From the NCBI GenBank assembly GCA_030620095.1, contig JAUTXW010005222.1, forward strand, positions 1,116,001-1,180,000: 64,000 nt of DNA. The letters are read 5' to 3'. Below the pieces are notes generated by a model, which was given only the letters and a program-made list of their open reading frames with translations, did not search any database and was not told the DNA's origin. The translations under genes and the position numbers were made by a program. This document shows positions 46,280-58,325 of this stretch, piece by piece. This DNA is from Kuschelorhynchus macadamiae (Eukaryota > Arthropoda > Insecta > Coleoptera > Curculionidae). Within the stretch, counting starts at the first letter, position 1. Each line of letters opens with the position of its first letter.

Positions 46280-49200
46280 AATGCTCTAAATTTTATTATA
46301 TATCATCGATTTAAGCTTAAAATTTACCTAAGCTAAAAAATTACTTATACATGATGTTAAAAAAGGTTCTGCAAACTTTACAATATTTTATTTGTTCCGA
46401 GAATTTATAAAATCGATATTTAGGTTCTAATTGCTAGATCCACTTAGCACTTGATGCAATTGTAAAAATAATTTAAGTGTTACTTTTTTATATAATCTGT
46501 AGGGTCTGAACTAAACAGAAAATATACAGGGTGTGCAGAAAAAATGTTAAGATTAGTTTAAACCTAGCGATACTAAAAATCATGTACGTATATTTCAATA
46601 CCATGAAAACGAATAAAAATTTAAAAGTTTTTATTTAAGTTTTTAGGATGATTGAACATTTTCTCCAAAGGGATTTTTTTATTTTCTCTCTAACTTTATT
46701 ACTTTTAAAAATACAATTGTTGCTTTTATAGCCAACTTTGCCAATACCAGGTGACACAGAAAACATGTAACAGCCTGCCATTTTTTTTTAATTATAGAAA
46801 TATCATTTTGAAATTTGAGACATTTCTATAACCCTACCTTTTTTATTTTAAATAGGTCTTTTCAAATTTTTATAAACTATCATCTTCAGCCTAAAATTAG
46901 CTATTCAGCCATATATCAGATGTTAACTTTTGTCATGAAAGTGGCGGCTGGACAGACCATTTTATAAAAAAATCAACATTACTGCTTTATGAAATGAAAA
47001 ATTAAGTCACCTTTTCCAAATACTTTTATTTTTTTAACACTTCGATTTAAAAATCGTTTTGGGCAACAGCATTTTTTTTTATTTCCTGTTTTGCCGAGGA
47101 GCAATTTCCTTCAATATTTTTAATGGGAACTTGTATATTTTTTCACAGTTTTTTCCGCTGTAAAATTACCATTTTACTTTCCTCGTAAATGGAAGTATTG
47201 TAATCATGAAGAAAATCACCCTCCTAGATTTTTTTAGATCAATTACGTCGGTGTGTTTCGGTCTGTCAGTCTCTCTGTTCGCGGCTTTGCTAAAACACTA
47301 CTTAACCGATTGACTTCAAATTTTATTCAAAATTTAAGGGTCATATGGAAATGGCTTGGTAATATTTTGATAACAAGCCAATATGCCTGAACAAAATGGC
47401 GGCCTAGTGAAACGTTAAGAAAATGATTATTAAAAAGAGAATTATTTAATTTCTTCAAATTTTGCATAATAATGAAGTGTGAAGTGATAGGAATAAACTG
47501 GTAACATTTTGGTATAAATATAAACTATCAAAACAAAATGACGGCTTAATAAAATATTTGAAAAATCGGCCTGAAACAACTACACTACTTATTAGATTAG
47601 ATAATTTCAAATTTTCTGCAGGCATTAAGTATGACATCGAGATAAACTGTTAAAGTTGTGGTACAAACTCAAGATGAGCGAACAAAATGGCGGCTAAATA
47701 ACCTTTACTTTTGTCGTAAAAGGGCAGTATTGTAATCGCGAAAAAATCACCCTTCGAGATTTTTTCAGATCTTTGCGTTACAGGGTCCCTAGGTGCTAAA
47801 AAACTACTTGCCCGATTGATTTCAAATTTTGGTCAAAAATGAAGAGACATGTGGGGATAACCTGTTGACATTTTGGTAAAAATCCAATATGGCAAACTGG
47901 CGACCTAGCGAAATGTTAAAAAAAGAGTTACTTATCCAATAAACCTCAAATTTTGCCCAAAAAGCAAGTTTTATGTAGGAATCAACTAGTAAAATTTTGG
48001 TACGAATCAAAGACGGCGGAACAAAATGGCGGCTAAATAGATTATTTAAAAACTTCAGTCTGAAAAACTACTTAATGGGCTGATTTTGAATTGTATGCCA
48101 TAACTAACTGTGATATAGAGATTAACTAATAAAACTGTTGTACTAATTTAGGATGGCAGAACAAAATGGCGATCAATTAAAATATTTGATCACCATAAAA
48201 TATTTTGTAATCATGGAAAAATCATGCTCTCAGGTTGTACATATTTTCAGGTTTTAGTGTCCTTAGATGCCAAAAAATATTTTAACAATTTTGTCGGTCC
48301 GTTTCTCTGTCTGTCGTTCGCGGCGTAGCTTAAAAACTACTCATCATAGTGACATCAGATTTTAGGCAAAAATTAATGGTCATATGGGGATGACCTGGCA
48401 ATATTCTGGTAAAAATCCAATAAGACGGAATAAGATGGCGGCCTAATAAAAAGTTAAAAAAAAATTATTACTAAAAAACTAATTATCCAATTTTTTTCAA
48501 ATTTTATAATATAATTTTATATAAAATCAAGGGTTACTTAGGAATGAACTAGTAATATTTTGGTATGATCACAAAACAAAGCAGCGGCCTTATAAAATAT
48601 TTAAAAAATCGGCCTGAAAAAAACTACTCATTTGATTAATTTCAAATTTTGTGCAAGCATTAAGTGTAATATACAGATAAACTGTAAAATATTGGTAGGA
48701 ATCCAATTCATGGAACAAAATGGCCCCCCAATTAATACATTTGAAATGATATTATTATGTGTTAATAAATGAATATAAACTGAACTAAATTGGTCACACT
48801 TCACTATTCCGAATAAAAGAAAAGACTCATAAAGAAAGAAATTCAGGGAAAGGAAATTTGCGGATTTTTAAAGATGTTTTACATGCTTACCTTACAAAAA
48901 ATCTATAAAACAGCCATTTATTTCAAATAAAACTATCCTGATTTGTCAAAAATGGCTGGCATATCGCCATCGTTAAAAGGTAAAAAAAAGGAAATAGACA
49001 AGGTGCCCTTAAAAATATTAGAATAAAATACTCTTTCAGCTAAACGAGAAGTAAAAAAAGTAAAAATTTTCTTAGTACCCAAAACAAAAATTGTTATAAA
49101 AAATGGGGAAATAGGTTTATTTTGCACTGTTTAAGACATGTATTTTATAAATAGAGACTGTATTTTTCGTATGAAGTTAAATTAAAGCGATGTTGAATTT

Positions 49201-49940
49201 TCATAAAATGGATGTCCAGCCGCCATTTTGAAAACAAAAGTTGTGACATATCTTTAAAAAAGCTAATTTTAGGCTTAATACGATAGTTCATAAAAATATA
49301 AAGGGTTCTATTTAAAATAAAAAGCTAATGGTCACTTCCGTTAAAACCCGAAATAAGTAAGTAAAAAAAAATTGAAATAATAATTTTAAACCTGAAAATG
49401 GCGGCCTATTACATGTCTTCTGTGTCGCACTTTATTGGCATAAAAATTAACACTTGTATTAAAACAAAATAAAGCTAATGGGGGAAATAAAAAACCCATT
49501 TGGAGAAAATGTGCAGTACTCCTTAAAACTTAATTAAAAACTTTTAAATTTAATTTTTTTTAGGATCGCTTGTTTTTTAAATAATCTTAACATATTTTTT
49601 GCACACCCTGTATATTTTCTGCGTAGTGCAGACCCTACAAATAGTAAAAACATTAAAACTTACGGGCTCTCTAGCAAAAATACTTTACAACCTATCAAAT
49701 GGCTAATAAAAAGTTACGGCTTAATATGTAATTTAAAAAATATTTCTTATCGTTTTTTAAAATTTCACCAAAGATTAGGTTGGTCTCGCAATTAGAACTC
49801 AAAAATCGTTTTTGTAAATTTTCGAAACAAGTAAAATGTTAAGAAAAAATTGCAGAGTCTTGTTTAACAACCTGTATAAATAACTTTTTAGCTTAAAGCT
49901 TAAGTTCGGATATTATATATTATTATTAAACTTCAAAATT
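46280..49940. mobile_element. Fold-back-like element with minisatellite core
   Basis: The left arm (about 46,280-46,975) and the right arm (about 49,150-49,940) are inverted copies. Matched landmarks include TGTAGGGTCTG with AAAATATACAGGGTGTGCAG on the left and GCACACCCTGTATATTTTCT with CAGACCCTACA on the right; TTTCTCCAAAGGG against CCCATTTGGAGAAA; ACACAGAAAACATGTAACAG against CATGTCTTCTGTGTCG; and GTGGCGGCTGGACAG against TGTCCAGCCGCCATTTTG. Between them is an array of 140-bp units (47,290-48,760) ending in the family terminal motif at 48,780-48,870. No transposase is visible. The layout resembles Foldback-type elements. Exact outer ends and target duplication could not be set. Confidence 0.7.
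47290..48870 (+). repeat. 140-bp minisatellite array in the fold-back core
   Basis: About nine to ten diverged units, each with a word like GAACAAAATGGCGGC (47,390; 47,530; 47,680; 48,020; 48,160; 48,425; 48,580; 48,716), then AATATTTGAAAAATCGGCCT, GAAAAACTACT, and TTCAAATTTTGTGCAAGCAT. Two units carry a longer box with GGTCCGTTTCTCTGTCTGTC and TTCGCGGC. The order is the reverse of 1,485-2,480. Short ORFs here are chance. Confidence 0.8.
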
Positions 49941-52365
49941 CGTATAATTTTGATGTCCTCCACGCAGTATGATCGGTGCACTTAAATAATTAAATGTATG
50001 AAAATATATGTGCATGGAAACCAGGTTCAGACTAATATTACACGGTTCTCACTACTTATTTAAAAAGTGCATTATTTAGTAGCTTTACGCTGAAGCTACA
50101 AAAGGCGATGTCGGACCTCACGTTTTGACACACCGTGGAATACAAACGGTAAGTATGACATAAAGGTGTCAGTGTTAACTCTTAATTATTAAAACTTCAT
50201 GAGGTATACTCTACCAAAAATTGAATTAAATACACGAGGAGTCAAAAATTATTTATTTTTGTTGTCTGTTTACTATCTCCATCTAACTCTTAAAATATCC
50301 CTGCATTAAATCTCTTAATAAACCCGCCCTTTATTTTTTCAAAGACGCAATAAACAATTATTCATCATTTTACTGCCTCCGATATTCCAAGTTATATTTC
50401 TTTTCGTAGCACATCGTGGCGTTACAGAATAAAGCTTGGCAGCCAGGCCAATTGAAAACCCACCCAAAATAAAATTACGATAACGTTCAACTGGTTAAGA
50501 ATGAGTGTAGACTCAAAATAGAATAAAAAATAAAACTAGTAAGAAATTGCGATAGTGGTCTCGTTTATCTTTCCCAATGGGTCTGAACAAAAACCACTTT
50601 GAATTTATCTGCAACCGCTCAATCAGTTAAAAGCTGCTGTATAAATTTCATTTACGGCTCAATGCTCGCGAATTTATTTATTTATGCATTTAATTGAACA
50701 TATTTTATTTTCAAACATTTAAGCGTATGTTTTATTTAAAGCTATTTGGAGGGTAAATCAGAACATAATTAACTTAGAAAATGAACTTAATCATGAGGTG
50801 ATTAATAACAGCCAGTTAGCCAAAAATGCAGTTCGGGGGGAGAGGGTCCAAATCTGTCAGCACTAATTCAACAGGTAAGAAAAAGCAGTGTTCACTGGTG
50901 GGTTAAACCTCAAGAAAATTAGGAAGAAGAATTACCTTTTTTATTGGTTACTAGACGCTCTGGAAGCTCAACATAATGATGCAAAACAGTTTTGTAACAA
51001 ATTTAGATCTGCTAAAATATTACGGGTAGAGCAATTACGAAAATGTAAAAAATTAATTTAAGGATATCCTGAGCAAAAATTACCAAGATGATTTTTTTCT
51101 AAATACATACGATAGTTTATTTTATCCCCCTGTGTCTAGGGAAAAATCTGAACATTTTAAACATATCCGGTGACCAAATTTATAATAATTTCACTAAAAT
51201 TTATGATTTTTTTATGTTTAAAAAGGCATTTGAATGGAGAAATATGTAGCTAAAACGTATAATACTTAGTTATAGTTATTTATGTAAGCAATCTTTTCTT
51301 CAAAATATGGAAAAAATTATTGATTTTTTTTTAATTTTTAAGTTTCTAGGTATTTAATTGTATTTTTAAAAAAAAATTTTTGGGCACTTTGTCCATATGA
51401 TGTTTTGTTCCATAGAATCATACTGTTATATTTAAAACCTTGCTTGGTTTATATAGAAAATAATCACAAATTTATTCATGTTAAAATCCGATTTTAGTAT
51501 CACTGAAAACCTTTAAATATCTACTTTTTAATGAGTTTCAGTGAGTTCAATTATTTGAGAATCTTAAATATTCCTTACTGCAAAAATCGGACTCCTTTCT
51601 GAGGTAATTTTTTTCAATCAAAGATTGATTCATAATCTTCATATTCTTATTCGGCATATTAATCATCGTGTTTTGTATACGTAAAGAGAAGAACTTCTAA
51701 ATTCAGCAGCTAGCGCTGTTTTACTTGCAAGCTGCTGTATATGCTACAAAACTAATTATAACAGGTTGTAACCTTAGATTTCCCCTTTCAAATTCATTTC
51801 TAGTTATCAACAAATAATAGTTTTTGTTGGAATTATGATAAATTTGGTCCCGGGTCGCATTCACAATTTTCAAATTTTTCCTTTGACGGAGATCTCAGTG
51901 GAAAAAAAAATGAGCTGTAAGAAATTATCAGAACCATTTTTGCATTACATATTTGATCCCTCTGTAATATTTTGGCAAATATGGACAAAAAAACAGATTT
52001 TTGCACCTTGAATGCAATATTTTTTGCACTCGCAGAGTGTTTCATAATGTAAACTTTGTCTAATACAAAACAGCCCTCAAAAAGCTATAATTTCAAAAAA
52101 ACTTGACCTGCTCTCTAATTTTCCTGAGGTTCGAGTTAAAAATAGCCATAGTAAGCAAAGCCAATTCGGAATTACTAATCAGCAGTAGTGGAATTATACT
52201 TACGTAAATTAAATTATATATAAATATATCAAAATATTTGTAGAGTTGGTGGAGAAATCCAGAAAAGAAAAATTTTGAATACCTTTACTGTGGTTCATAA
52301 AATAGTGTCAAAGGTAGGTCTCTTTCTCTGACTTATCTATTAAGATATCATCTGGTTTATTATAG
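49941..52365. other. About 2.4 kb, no gene recognised
   Basis: Around 50,062-50,151 there is a TATA-like TTATTTAAAAAG and, 75-85 bp downstream, a consensus splice donor (ACG|GTAAGTATG near 50,150). This could be an untranslated first exon, but no coding exon follows that I can identify. ORF 51833-52045 has no motif. Confidence 0.4.
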
Positions 52366-52369
52366 ACAA

Positions 52370-53290
52370 TTGTGTAGCCCACCAGCACCAAATGCTCCCA
52401 CTTATTATTTATGAGTTTCACGCTTAAGGACTGGACTGGGGGTCTACTGATAGTAGAGGCGTTGGTTTTGCATCATCTTAGCAACCTAATTGTGTCTTGC
52501 AAGGTATTCAGTTCACTCCAGTGTCAAGCAAACTCCTGTGAGATATTGTATAATTTCAGACTGCTGGTGACATCTCCTAAAACAGTCGTCCGCCACGATA
52601 AATCTTGCAATGTATTTTAGATAGTTTCTCGTGGCAATATCTTGAATAGCCACCTAAAAACTCACAATTTCAGAAAAGATGTCGCCCCAGCCAGATGTTT
52701 TGACATGCCGGCCGTGGAGGGCCTTGGCTCCTCACTCTTGCTACTCCTGCCTAGATTATAGGCTCGCAAACTATGTGCATTTTTCTATATTCTTATCATT
52801 TGTATATAGTGGATTCTCAGCAGTAATCGGGTACTCGTGATTTTAGCCGAGCATCCTACTGGTACACTTTTTATTCCAACGAGATATATAGGGAAGAAGG
52901 AAGGGCACTCTAAAAGGGGCACTAGAATCACCCTTTAATGATGATGAAGACATTTACGTCTGGGGAATGTTACCCAGACGGGCCCTACAGGTTATCGGAG
53001 AGCCTGAACCTCGGGCATCCTCTATAATACATGATAGCGGGGAGTATCAGGATTGGAATTTGTCCATACCGGAACCATATATCAGATGACCGGTACATAA
53101 ACGACCTCGGCCACCTCTCTGGTCTGCCCACACCTGTTTTCTTCGACAGAACTACACCACATCAGTCTCCAGTGCGTCCCCTTTGTACCGAGACAAACTT
53201 AATGGAGTATACCTGATATCAGACTGCTTGACTGCTCGACTAATGTTGATATTCTGCGTTGCAAAGTAGTGGTTGCGTTACAAAGTAGTG
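52370..53290. other. GC-richer block of unknown origin
   Basis: Clearly less AT-rich than its surroundings, with words such as CATGCCGGCCGTGGAGGGCC and CCCAGACGGGCCCTACAG. ORFs 52411-52620 and 53031-53216 match nothing I recognise on either strand. It may be the 3' part of a decayed non-LTR element or exon-derived sequence. Confidence 0.4.
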
Positions 53291-55085
53291 TTGGAGATCA
53301 TGAACTTGTTTTTTACAGAGTCTATCATAAATTAAGTTCTTAAAACTCTCAGAAAAATACATTTCTCAAATCTAATATACCGGGCCGAGCTCTTTTGGCT
53401 GAGCTTATTTACACGAATAACACATATCAAGCCTGAGGAACAGCGTGGTGGTCTAATCGGGTGCGCCTCACTATCAAACAATGTTACCATATAGTGCAAA
53501 ATAATTATAAATGGAAAAGGTTCAGAGGGGCTATGTCTATGATTGGTCTACAGAATGCTAAAAGAGGAAAATAAATAAGGGTAGTGAATAATTTGTATGT
53601 TTGACCCCCAAAAGGGATAATTGGGTTATGTTTATTTTGTTACATTCTGTGTGTACCTGTTTGTAAATTTCTTGTTGATGGAAAACAATAAACAAAAATA
53701 CCGGCCTACTCACCTATGTAGACTGTTTTATATTATCAGTTTCGTGAATGCAAGATCAAATCGCTGTGTTTAATATTGTGTTTAAATTGTAAGAGAATTT
53801 ATTGAGTTAAAATAGCCATGCTATTATTTTAAGCACTTTTCTAAATTAAAAATTGTTAAAAACCAATTAAGATCAACTATGGGGCAGCAAGGACAATCAG
53901 GTTTATTAATTATTAGAAAACAAAAATGAAATTTTTTTTTGAATTTATTAGTGAATATTTTGTGTTTTTGTTTTAAGAAACCTTATATATAAAATAATAG
54001 TCACGGTTAAAATGTAATATATCATTTCTTGTTTTATAGTTATGTATTTATTAAAATATTAATTCTAGGGCATTTAAATAGTTTTAATGTGGCATAATTT
54101 TGTATGTACAGGTGCTTCTATACTTCTAATAAAAAATCTCGAGAACTGAACATAATTTTGCTAAAAAGAATAATTAAAATTATAAATATATGTTTATAGG
54201 TAACACAAAAACCATATAAAGAAACTAGAAAAAGACTAAAACAATGTTTTTGAATATATTCTAAATATACGTAATTAAAACAGGGGGAGTCAAAGCAAAC
54301 ATATTGGACGCGGTTGGCATCTACTCCATATAGAGCCAAGAGGATTCTTACTAGAAAAGGTATCGTGCCTTCGATCATGTCACAATAAAGATCTTAGGCT
54401 TAACTTCACCCCTCTTCTTCAACATTACTTAATATCAACCTACTTCTAACACATTTAACAAACTAAACCAGTAAGCTACCGGCCTGAGTAAACTTACAAC
54501 AGCCTGTATGGCAAGTTATATCTAAGATATACAGAATTTTATTTAGGAAACACCAAAAATTGGAATTTTTCTGTGTCCACAATAATTTTCTTGAATCTAG
54601 TAAAATTTAATGTTAACTTTGAGTGAATCAAAGTAATAAAGATTGAAAATGGCCGCAAAAACTCTTGAAATAAAAAAGCTCTGCGCATTAGAAAGAGAAA
54701 CCAGACGTACAAAGAATAGCTTGTAACATAAAGAGTAATGGTATTGTTATCCTACATACAGAACCTGAGACTGCAAGAAAGAGTATAGAAAGATAAATCC
54801 GCAGTTGTAAGGGTCATTAAATCATATTCAGAAACCCAGTTCAATGGAAATGCGAAAGCTCTCAGTAAAGACACAGAAATTGCGTAGTTATAAACACCAG
54901 TACTTCGCAGGTTTTAAATTACACGTGAATTAGACTGTGCTAAAATTAATTAACAATTAGCATTTAACTTGGTCTAGAAATAAATACTGCAAAATCAAAA
55001 AGTGTCTAAAAAATATTTAAGATCGCATAGGTCTCATGTTATGCAGATGTAGAAATTGATAAAGTAATACATATTTTGGATTTCA
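53291..55085. other. No gene recognised
   Basis: AT-rich; ORF 54118-54378 (minus, 86 codons, hydrophobic C-terminal half) has no recognisable domain. Confidence 0.45.
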
Positions 55086-55215
55086 TAAATCTTCTTCTTC
55101 TTCTTCTTCAAGTGCCGTATCCGTATTCGGGCGTTGACGGTGGCCAATGAGTAGCTTGAAACCTATCCGAGATGTATTTGGTTTATCTACTATATTAGTC
55201 TATTATACTAGGGAA
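55086..55215 (+). repeat. Dispersed repeat starting with (TTC)n and AAGTGCCGT
   Basis: CTTCTTCTTCTTCTTCTTCA followed by AGTGCCGTATCCGTATTCGG is a sequence start that I recognise from widespread insect short repeats. The class (SINE or other) is not certain. Confidence 0.45.
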
Positions 55216-55332
55216 TGTTCTACGTAGTGATTTCTCGTTGCTTTCTATAAGGTTGTCTCATGTAGAGTATGTGTTGAGTAAAAAGTCTTGTTAACGTTCG
55301 CAGTCGATCCCAAGTATAGAACAGAGAGATTA

Positions 55333-55404
55333 TCTCAACGACTAAAGACGATACCTCGAGAAGGTACCTCTCAACGACTAAAGACGATACCTCGAGAAGG
55401 TACC
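55333..55404 (+). repeat. Exact 36-bp tandem duplication
   Basis: Two identical units, 55,333-55,368 and 55,369-55,404, each starting TCTCAACGACTAAAGACG and ending CTCGAGAAGGTACC. The minus-strand ORF at 55220-55456 shows the repeat as two runs of RYLLEVSSLVVE. Confidence 0.95.
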
Positions 55405-56084
55405 GGACCGATCTAGCATACGCACAGTCTTCTACACATAAAAAATAATTGGGCAATGTTTGCGATTGTCGAAGATTGATATTCCTTTTTTTTTAAACAG
55501 TAGAAGTACTTACAGTTATTTTGATGATGTATACAACAAGCTGGACGATTCATAATTTTTAAAGGTCCTAATAACTTTAATAGTCAATCGAAGGCAAAAT
55601 GTCGCTAAAAGATTTTAATATGTCCTAATCCAAAGAAATATGATTTTTTAATTATTTTATCGCTCAAAAAATATCTTAGTAGTGTATTTTTTAAAAGTGT
55701 ACTTCTATGAAAAAGTTATAGCGATAAAATGAATATTTATACTGTTATTTGAGTTTTTCGTACATACAACTGTGATAATACCAGTTATTATTTAGAACGA
55801 TTTTTCTAGTTAGTATTATATTTTTTTAAGTCTATTATACTCTCATAGCTTTTTTGTTTGGTTATGCTAAAATTCTGCCCCCATATAGTTCAAATATATA
55901 ACAAGAGTCAACAACAGAATAATCCCACTTAGAGACACCGTTCTGGCATATTTTTCTCCCTCATGTCGTTCACAGTTCTCAGATAATATGAAACATTAAA
56001 ATGAAAAATGGAGGAATTTTTCTTCTGCTCGATGTTTTAAAAGGCAAAAAATTTAAATTAATTTACTAGGGAGTTTACACAAAT

Positions 56085-56765
56085 TGTTAAAACCCTGCAT
56101 TGTAGCGCTTGTAGGATGATGCTATTATTCACTGTCAAGCCTCAGTCAAAATACCCCTTGTTTGAGATTACAAGTAAATAATGGAGTCCTTTTTGTAATT
56201 CTCTAATAATCTGCATGAATGAATATAGATGTATTTTTCAATGAAATTGAAATGTGGTTTCATTTTCATTGGTAGTTTACAATAAGGCAATGGTTTTACT
56301 AGTACTTGTTAGTCCTAGGAGATCTGAATTTGTTTGCTATTTGAAAGCATATTCTCAACCTTATAGTAATTTGTTTCAGAATTAAGAAAATAAAATTTAG
56401 CTTTTTTATTTTTTTAAATTTGTAAAATCGTGCATTGTAGCGCTTGTAGAATGATGTATAATATTATTCACTGTTCAACCTCAGCCAAAAGATCTCTTGT
56501 TTGAGATCATAGGTAAGTTAATAACGGAGCCTGTTTTGCATCCCTCTAATAATCTGCATTAATAATGATAATTATTAGATGTATTTTTGGGTGAAATTGA
56601 AATGTTGTTCCATCTTTGTTGCCAGTTCACATTAAAAAAAATAGTATTACTGATACCTGTTAGTCCTATAGAAAATCTGAATTTGATTTTTATTTGTAAA
56701 CGTTTTTTCCTATTTTATTTATTTCAGAAATCATTTTTGATTTTTAATAAAGTTTTTGATTTTTA
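56085..56765 (+). repeat. 340-bp repeat, units 1 and 2
   Basis: Two diverged units start near 56,085 and 56,425. Shared landmarks in order: GCATTGTAGCGCTTGTAG.ATGATG, ATTATTCACTGT, CTTGTTTGAGAT, CTCTAATAATCTGCAT, TAGATGTATTTTT, TGAAATTGAAATG, GTTAGTCCTA and GATCTGAATTTG or AAATCTGAATTTG. No coding potential. A third unit lies at 58,065-58,325. Confidence 0.85.
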
Positions 56766-57025
56766 TTTATGAAATAAAATTTTGCTTTTTATTGTCGTTG
56801 CTTTTTGATTATCTATATTTTAATATAAATTTCCCAAAATGATTTAACAGCGACAATAACAGTTATTATGTATAAATTAAAATTGAAAAAGTTAACACCT
56901 CCCCGAAGATATGAATTCATTTTGGGAAATTTGTAAAAATAAAATATTCGGATGATATTGTTTTAAAACACTTACAGAAAATTGACCAAGTTAAATTGTC
57001 GTCGTAGTTGTTTGTTGAGCTCATG

Positions 57026-57098
57026 GTCTTGTTGGCTCAGTGGTCAGAGCGTTTGCCTAGAATGCGAGAGGTTCTGAGTTCAAGTCCCAGCGGAGACG
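57026..57098 (+). ncRNA. tRNA-derived sequence, probably a SINE head
   Basis: A 73-nt cloverleaf can be drawn. The acceptor 5' strand is GTCTTGT, the D arm GCTC/GAGC, and the anticodon arm TTTGC-CTAGAAT-GCGAG (anticodon AGA). The variable loop has 5 nt and the T arm is CTGAG-TTCAAGT-CCCAG. A box (TGGCTCAGTGG) and B box (GTTCAAGTCC) match the pol III promoter pattern. Against a functional gene: two acceptor mismatches next to the body, one T-stem mismatch, and a short variable loop where serine tRNAs have a long arm. AT-rich sequence and an A-rich run (57,151-57,172) follow, so a SINE of about 150 bp is the best reading. No target duplication was found. Confidence 0.7.
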
Positions 57099-58060
57099 AG
57101 TTAACTTTATCAATTTTAATATGTCTGAAATGCCGATTAAATAATATACAAACAAAAAAAAAGTAAAAAGTAATTTTTTATTGCCAAAAAATATAACTAG
57201 GACTTAATCGAGAGCCGCTCCATAAGCCAACGGGACCCAAATCTTTTGACAACATTTTGATTATGTTAATTGCTTGTCATTTTAACGTTTTCGCGGGTCA
57301 CTTTGTTTTATCCAATATAAAAACAAAAGACAGGACCTTTGTGGTTTATTTGGTTTAAAGTTTTCTTAGATAATAAAATATTCTGATAAAGTGTTAAGTT
57401 ATTTAAAGAAACGACTAAAGATTAGTCCTGCTTTATTATTATTAATTTGATAATTACAACTGATTGCTTCTGAAATCACTAAATGTCAACGACCCAATGA
57501 TATATATATATGATGATAAATATTTATAAATATCTTCTCGTTAATAATCCAGACTAATAAAACGAAAGTTCCTGAGGTTCATTGTTAGGATCAAAGTCTT
57601 CAAGAATTACCTAGAAAGTAAATATTCAGTCAGGCAACTTAAAATTTTTAATTTTAGTAGTTTTAATGACTTCGAAATTCGAATAAAGTAGATCAAATAT
57701 GGATAAAAAAAACACATTGGCCAATTATTATTTCTTCTACCCTGTTGATGTTAAAAAAACAAGACTACAATTTTTTGGTGTTTTCAATTCAACTTATCAA
57801 ATATATTTTTTAGCCATATTACCTGCAGCAACTATCAGACATTAAAAGAAACTGAGGTGAGTTTGGGTCTCAATAAAGTTTTTTGTCTGAAAACACAATT
57901 TTTGATATGCGTAGCGGGCATCCTAGAACTGTAATCGACACACATGTTTATTTTTGTGCGGGTGAATTATATGCTGGGGTATTTAATATTCTAGCCACTC
58001 TCCCCTCATTGTAAGAATACCAAATGTAAATTCCCTTTGTTTTTTAGTTTTTAACAGATA
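57099..58060. other. Probable SINE tail, then unrecognised sequence
   Basis: 57,099-57,172 may be the SINE body and A-rich tail. The rest, to the third 340-bp unit, holds nothing recognised. Confidence 0.4.
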
Positions 58061-58064
58061 CATG

Positions 58065-58325
58065 AATAATTTCAATTGGTGTTTGTGTGAATTAAAAAAA
58101 ATACATGTACTTTTCAGTGAATTTTAAACGTGATTTAATATTCATTGGTAGTTTACATTAAAAAAATTGTTCTGGTACATTTTAGCCCTAAAAGATCTAG
58201 ATTAGTTTTGCATTTGAAATCTACTTTAGTTTTTTTATATTGTTACATTCTGCATTGGAGCGCTTGTAGGATGATGCTATTACTCACTCAAGCGATAATG
58301 AAAATACCTCTTGTTTGACATACAT
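58065..58325 (+). repeat. 340-bp repeat, unit 3 (permuted)
   Basis: Starts in the tail part (TTCATTGGTAGTTTACATTA, TTAGCCCTAAAAGATCT) and runs into a new head (GCATTGGAGCGCTTGTAGGA, TGATGCTATTACTCACT, CTTGTTTGA). The array therefore once continued across 56,765-58,065 and was interrupted. Confidence 0.75.

Larger units (their letters stand above)
41531..47287. repeat. Tandem segmental duplication, unit 2
   Basis: Second copy of 35,764-41,530. After 47,287 the sequence continues into the fold-back core (TGCTAAAACACTACTTAACC), which unit 1 lacks because its junction returns to PLE sequence. All elements inside are repeated: PLE 3' part, (TA)n tracts, LINE fragment, recombinase fragment, minisatellite and fold-back left arm. 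Confidence 0.9.

Noticed and set aside
33892..47287. CRISPR-like or regulatory meaning of the regularly repeated sequences
   Set aside because: The repeats are (TA)n tracts, minisatellites and a segmental duplication; no short repeats with unique spacers exist.
53391..53480. tRNA-like A box near GTGGTGGTCTAATCGGGTGC
   Set aside because: No B box or cloverleaf follows.
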